A stretch of DNA of 64,000 nucleotides. It comes from Odontesthes bonariensis (Eukaryota > Chordata > Actinopteri > Atheriniformes > Atherinopsidae). Below the pieces are notes generated by a model that was not told where the DNA came from, searched no databases, and was given only the letters and a program-made list of their open reading frames with translations. Positions 61,214 to 64,000 of this stretch are shown piece after piece (the first letter of the stretch is position 1; each line of letters begins with the position of its first letter). A program made the position numbers and the translations under genes. The DNA is taken from assembly GCF_027942865.1 (NCBI RefSeq), contig NC_134524.1:3606536-3670535 (forward strand), written 5' to 3'.

Positions 61214-64000
61214 GTGGGAGATGATTCCCGTAGAGTTACCTGAGCTGTTTACACTGGTGAAGAAAAAATGGTTAAACTCAATTTATTTATTAGTTTATTT
61301 GACAGGGACAATACAATCAGACATAGTTACAAATCAAAGCTTGTAGCTGATGTGATGCATACAGAGTATAGCAACAAGTGCTAATTTACAACTCCCGTCC
61401 CTGGTTAGGCTTTTCTATGCTGACACAAGACCTAAAATAGACATTAATTTACATAAGAACATTAATCTAGTTCAAACTTTCATCTCATTCATTCACTCTC
61501 ACATTTTTACAAGTGAGTACAGTTTTGGTTGGTTTTAAGCCAAAATTTAAGTTTAAAGGTGAACAATTTAAACTCACTGATGGACTTAATATCTGTGGGC
61601 AGTGAGTTCCAGAGTTTACAGCTTTTGTAAGAAAAGACCTACTGTCCAAACGATGTTCTGCACTTAGGGATTGTACAGTTGTGGTTGGAGCTGCTTAAGG
61701 TTGAGAAAAAGATCTTAAATCTTTAGATGAAGGTTAAGAAATATGTTGGGAAAACATTCTGAGGTGAAATTCAGACTTTTCGTTTCAGTAAATAAACCAA
61801 TTTTCCTCTTTTTCTCCAGGTTTAATAAGATCATCAGCGTGATGCAGCACAGAGAGAAGCAGGCGGGAGGAAGAAGAGCGGCGAGGAAGGAGGGAGAGGA
61901 TGAGGAGGGACGGGGGAGCCGAGGAGATACCGAGAGGGGCAGAGAGAAAGAGAGGAGTGGTGGAGGGAGGAGGGCGGCGTCAGAAGGAGGCGAAGGAGGC
62001 GAGGAGACCAGGAGGCTGAGGTGGAGGCTCACCCAGCTGGAGAAGGAGAAACTGCAGCTGACGTCCAGCCACAACCAGGAGGTGAGTGAGCGGAACCGGA
62101 CTGAAGCCAGAGCACAGCAGCGCCCCCTGGTGGCTGCTTTCAGTCAGAACATGTCTGTGTTCAGGCGTTCATGTTCCTGTTTGTCTCACCTGAGGAATCA
62201 GGTGATGACACGTCTTCCATCAGTAAAACAGCAAAAGAGTTCTAAAATATAAAGTAAAAACTGACTGAAACTGGTCTAAAGTTTAATTTAGTTTGTTTAC
62301 GTTGTGCTGGTTCACAGCTGAAGACCTTTTAGGCCGCTGTATCAGGAATATTAACATAAAATATCTCATAAAAAGTCACAACTAGGACTTTAAAAAGATC
62401 AGAGCTTGTGATGAAAAGTTAAAATTAGGGAAATCAAATCATTTTGTGAAATGAAACACAAACAAATGTTCAATAATGTGAACTAAACCAGATAAATGAA
62501 TCAAAAGATAAGGGAAAAAAGGTCATTAGATATTAAATAAATCAGATTTATGATATAAAGATTTGGCAAAAATGAAAAATTGTTGTTAAAAAGATTATTA
62601 TTTTAAAAAATGTGATAGAAGTCAATTAAAGATGAAAAACTGTGAAATAAAATCTGTGTTTTGTTTTTACTTTATTTTATTTATTTATTATTACTTCTAC
62701 TCTTTATGCTGAATGTGCCCTCACATTGCTGTTGATGTGGAAAATTCAATAAAAATATTTTTGAAAGAAAAGTTGAATCTGAAATGAGGAATAATTGTTC
62801 TAATTGAATTAAAGATGATGAAACATGTCCTAATTATAGATTTAAATGTTCTTACCTAAGTCGTGCACACTCTGTGTGTTCAGGCGTGCAGGCTGCAGGC
62901 GGAGGTGACCCGCCTCCGCTCATCGGTGGAGCGCGGTGAGGCTCAGCGGGCGGAGCTTCAGTACCAGCTGACTGTGAGTCGCAGAGACGCCGAGCGAGTC
63001 GACGCGCTCAGCAGAGAGAAACAGGCGCTCACAGGTGAACGAATCCAACGCACACATACAGCCGCTCTGCTCTCATCGCTCTGCATCAGGAAGCTTTAGA
63101 AAACTGAGATTCAGTTGTAAGATTCGATTAACCGGTTAGAATATTTAAGAGAAGATAACGATTCAAAGCTCTTTAGTTCAATTAATTCAGTGAATGAAAT
63201 GCAGGGGTGAAAAGTTTGATTTTTAAAGGAGTTCAAGACGCAGACCTGCAGTTTTCTGGGAGTTTGTTCCAGAAAAAAACTGAGAGAAGCTTCTGCATGT
63301 TTGGTTTAACTCTGCGGACAGAAAGCAAACCTGGTCCTGAAGGTTCAGAACGGAGCAGAAGATCAGAGAAGAAACCATTTAACCATTTTCTAAATCACTC
63401 CGACACATTAATCCTGGAAATATTCTGCAGGTGGCAGCTGGCTGAGCTGATATAGCTGCTGGAGTTCATAATAACAGCCAGATTTCTGGCCTGGTTTGTA
63501 GTTTTTAACATAACAGACTGACCTCTGACCTCTGACAATGAGCTCTGTTTGACTAAAAGAGGTTCTGGATCATCCAGTTGTTTATTCTTTGAGTGTTTGT
63601 GAGGGATTATAATCCCTGGGCGGTATCAGGAGCGTGTAAATGTTGAATAAAAGAGGCCCCAGGATTGAACCCTGAGGGACTCCAGGTGCCATTTGTGTCT
63701 GATCAGACGTGTGATCCCTGTAGAGACAAAGAAGTCTCTGGGATTTGAACCAAGTAATTTTTTCAGATAATTAGGAACGGCAGCGTCTGGTACGGGTGGA
63801 CTAAGCAGCTCTAACTGCGTTTGTGTGTCAGAGCGAGAGGTGGAGCTCCAGCAGAAGGTCGACGAGCTGCAGAAAGCTCTGCACATCACGCGGCAGGCCA
63901 GGCAGGAGGACCAGCATGCTTTGCAGCAGGAGGTGGAGGAGCGCGACCGTCTGATTCAGAGCTTCAGCACCGAGAACCAGCGGCTGCACCGACTGCTGCA
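61101..64000 (+). CDS. ccdc171: ccdc171, coiled-coil domain-containing protein 171 (N-terminal exons, continues past window)
   Basis: Large coiled-coil protein of poorly known function. Four coding exons visible: 61101-61213, 61820-62081, 62884-63034 and 63832 to the edge, all in phase (231 codons plus). The stretch RRLRWRLTQLEKEKLQLTSS followed by ACRLQAEVTRLRSSVERGEA and QRAELQYQLTVSRRDAE matches the [20 protein letters not shown] and [20 protein letters not shown] region of human CCDC171. EEVEERDRLIQ-like sequence (QQEVEERDRLIQ) matches DLEERDNMIQ. Position next to psip1 agrees with human 9p22.3. The first 37 residues and a Gly/Arg/Glu-rich insert are not conserved, so the start is less certain. 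Confidence 0.88.
61265..61710. repeat. Dispersed LINE-like fragment
   Basis: AATTTATTTATTAGTTTATT then TGACAGGGACAATACAATCA and GTGAGTTCCAGAGTTTACAG, wording common in fish LINE remnants. Ends not defined. Confidence 0.5.
61820..62081 (+). CDS. ccdc171: ccdc171 exon with start of the coiled coil
   Basis: FNKIISVMQHREKQAGGRRA, a Gly/Arg/Glu-rich insert, then RRLRWRLTQLEKEKLQLTSS HNQE. Acceptor CTCCAG, donor GAG|GTGAGT, phase 0. Confidence 0.85.
62082..62883. other. ccdc171 intron, nothing recognised
   Basis: AT-rich intron with no repeat or coding similarity. Confidence 0.5.
62884..63034 (+). CDS. ccdc171: ccdc171 coiled-coil exon
   Basis: ACRLQAEVTRLRSSVERGEA then QRAELQYQLTVSRRDAERVD and ALSREKQALT. 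Clear heptad pattern. Acceptor GTTCAG, donor G|GTGAAC, phase 1. Confidence 0.92.
63230..63800 (-). pseudogene. LINE remnant with reverse-transcriptase motif
   Basis: The minus strand at 63683-63630 reads GVPQGSILGPLLFNIYTLL, the conserved GVPQGS...LGPLLF motif of LINE reverse transcriptases (Rex/L2/jockey type). Flanking sequence 63230-63400 resembles other parts of such elements. The frame is broken nearby. Confidence 0.72.
63832..64000 (+). CDS. ccdc171: ccdc171 coiled-coil exon, cut by window end
   Basis: EREVELQQKVDELQKALHIT, RQARQEDQHALQQEVEERDR, LIQSFSTENQRLHRLL. Acceptor TGTCAG. Open to the edge. Confidence 0.92.

Overview
This is a teleost fish nuclear genome window. It shows spliced vertebrate genes, fish-type repeats (hAT, piggyBac, Tx1/L1-like LINE, tRNA-derived SINE) and an extreme load of minisatellites. 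Four protein-coding genes can be rebuilt exon by exon with consistent GT-AG phases. ttc39b is on the minus strand (709-30781, 3' part cut off by the window edge). A psip1/LEDGF-like PWWP+IBD gene is on the minus strand (CDS 33104-45310, 5' leader exon near 48336-48420). wdr55 is on the minus strand (52094-59972, complete, 4 exons). The first exons of ccdc171 are on the plus strand (61101 to the window end). ttc39b, psip1 and ccdc171 are neighbours in human 9p22.3, which supports the assignments. wdr55 is not part of the human block, and SNAPC3, which lies between TTC39B and PSIP1 in human, is not seen here.

Layout. 1-11014: fourteen visible ttc39b exons less the first, separated by hAT copies, a 16-bp array, a piggyBac remnant and a 45-bp CCAAT-box array. 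11015-30742: the roughly 19.7-kb first intron of ttc39b, about 40 percent tandem arrays (GT-rich, 25-bp, 10-bp, 14-bp, 7-bp, 22-bp and 12-bp units), with a nested stack of transposons at 16.3-20 kb. 30743-31150: first exon and GC-rich promoter of ttc39b. 31150-33100: intergenic. 33104-48420: psip1-like gene, with arrays filling several introns and one internal exon present twice. 48450-52090: intergenic transposons. 52094-59972: wdr55, with two introns enlarged by hAT insertions that have clear 8-bp target duplications. 59973-60258: short head-to-head promoter shared by wdr55 and ccdc171. 60259-64000: ccdc171 leader and first coding exons.

The genes are not an operon or pathway. TTC39B is a TPR-like protein linked to lipid metabolism, PSIP1 a chromatin reader and adaptor, WDR55 a nucleolar rRNA-processing factor, and CCDC171 a coiled-coil protein. 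I did not find a convincing new molecular system. The strongest unusual signals are: (1) an exon of psip1 duplicated at essentially 100 percent identity with no intron homology; (2) a transposon family whose subterminal 7-bp motif has expanded into kilobase two-letter arrays at three separate insertions; (3) 23 regularly spaced CCAAT boxes abutting a ttc39b splice acceptor; and (4) nested insertions datable by perfect target duplications. Very long ORFs across the arrays are artefacts of stop-free repeat units.
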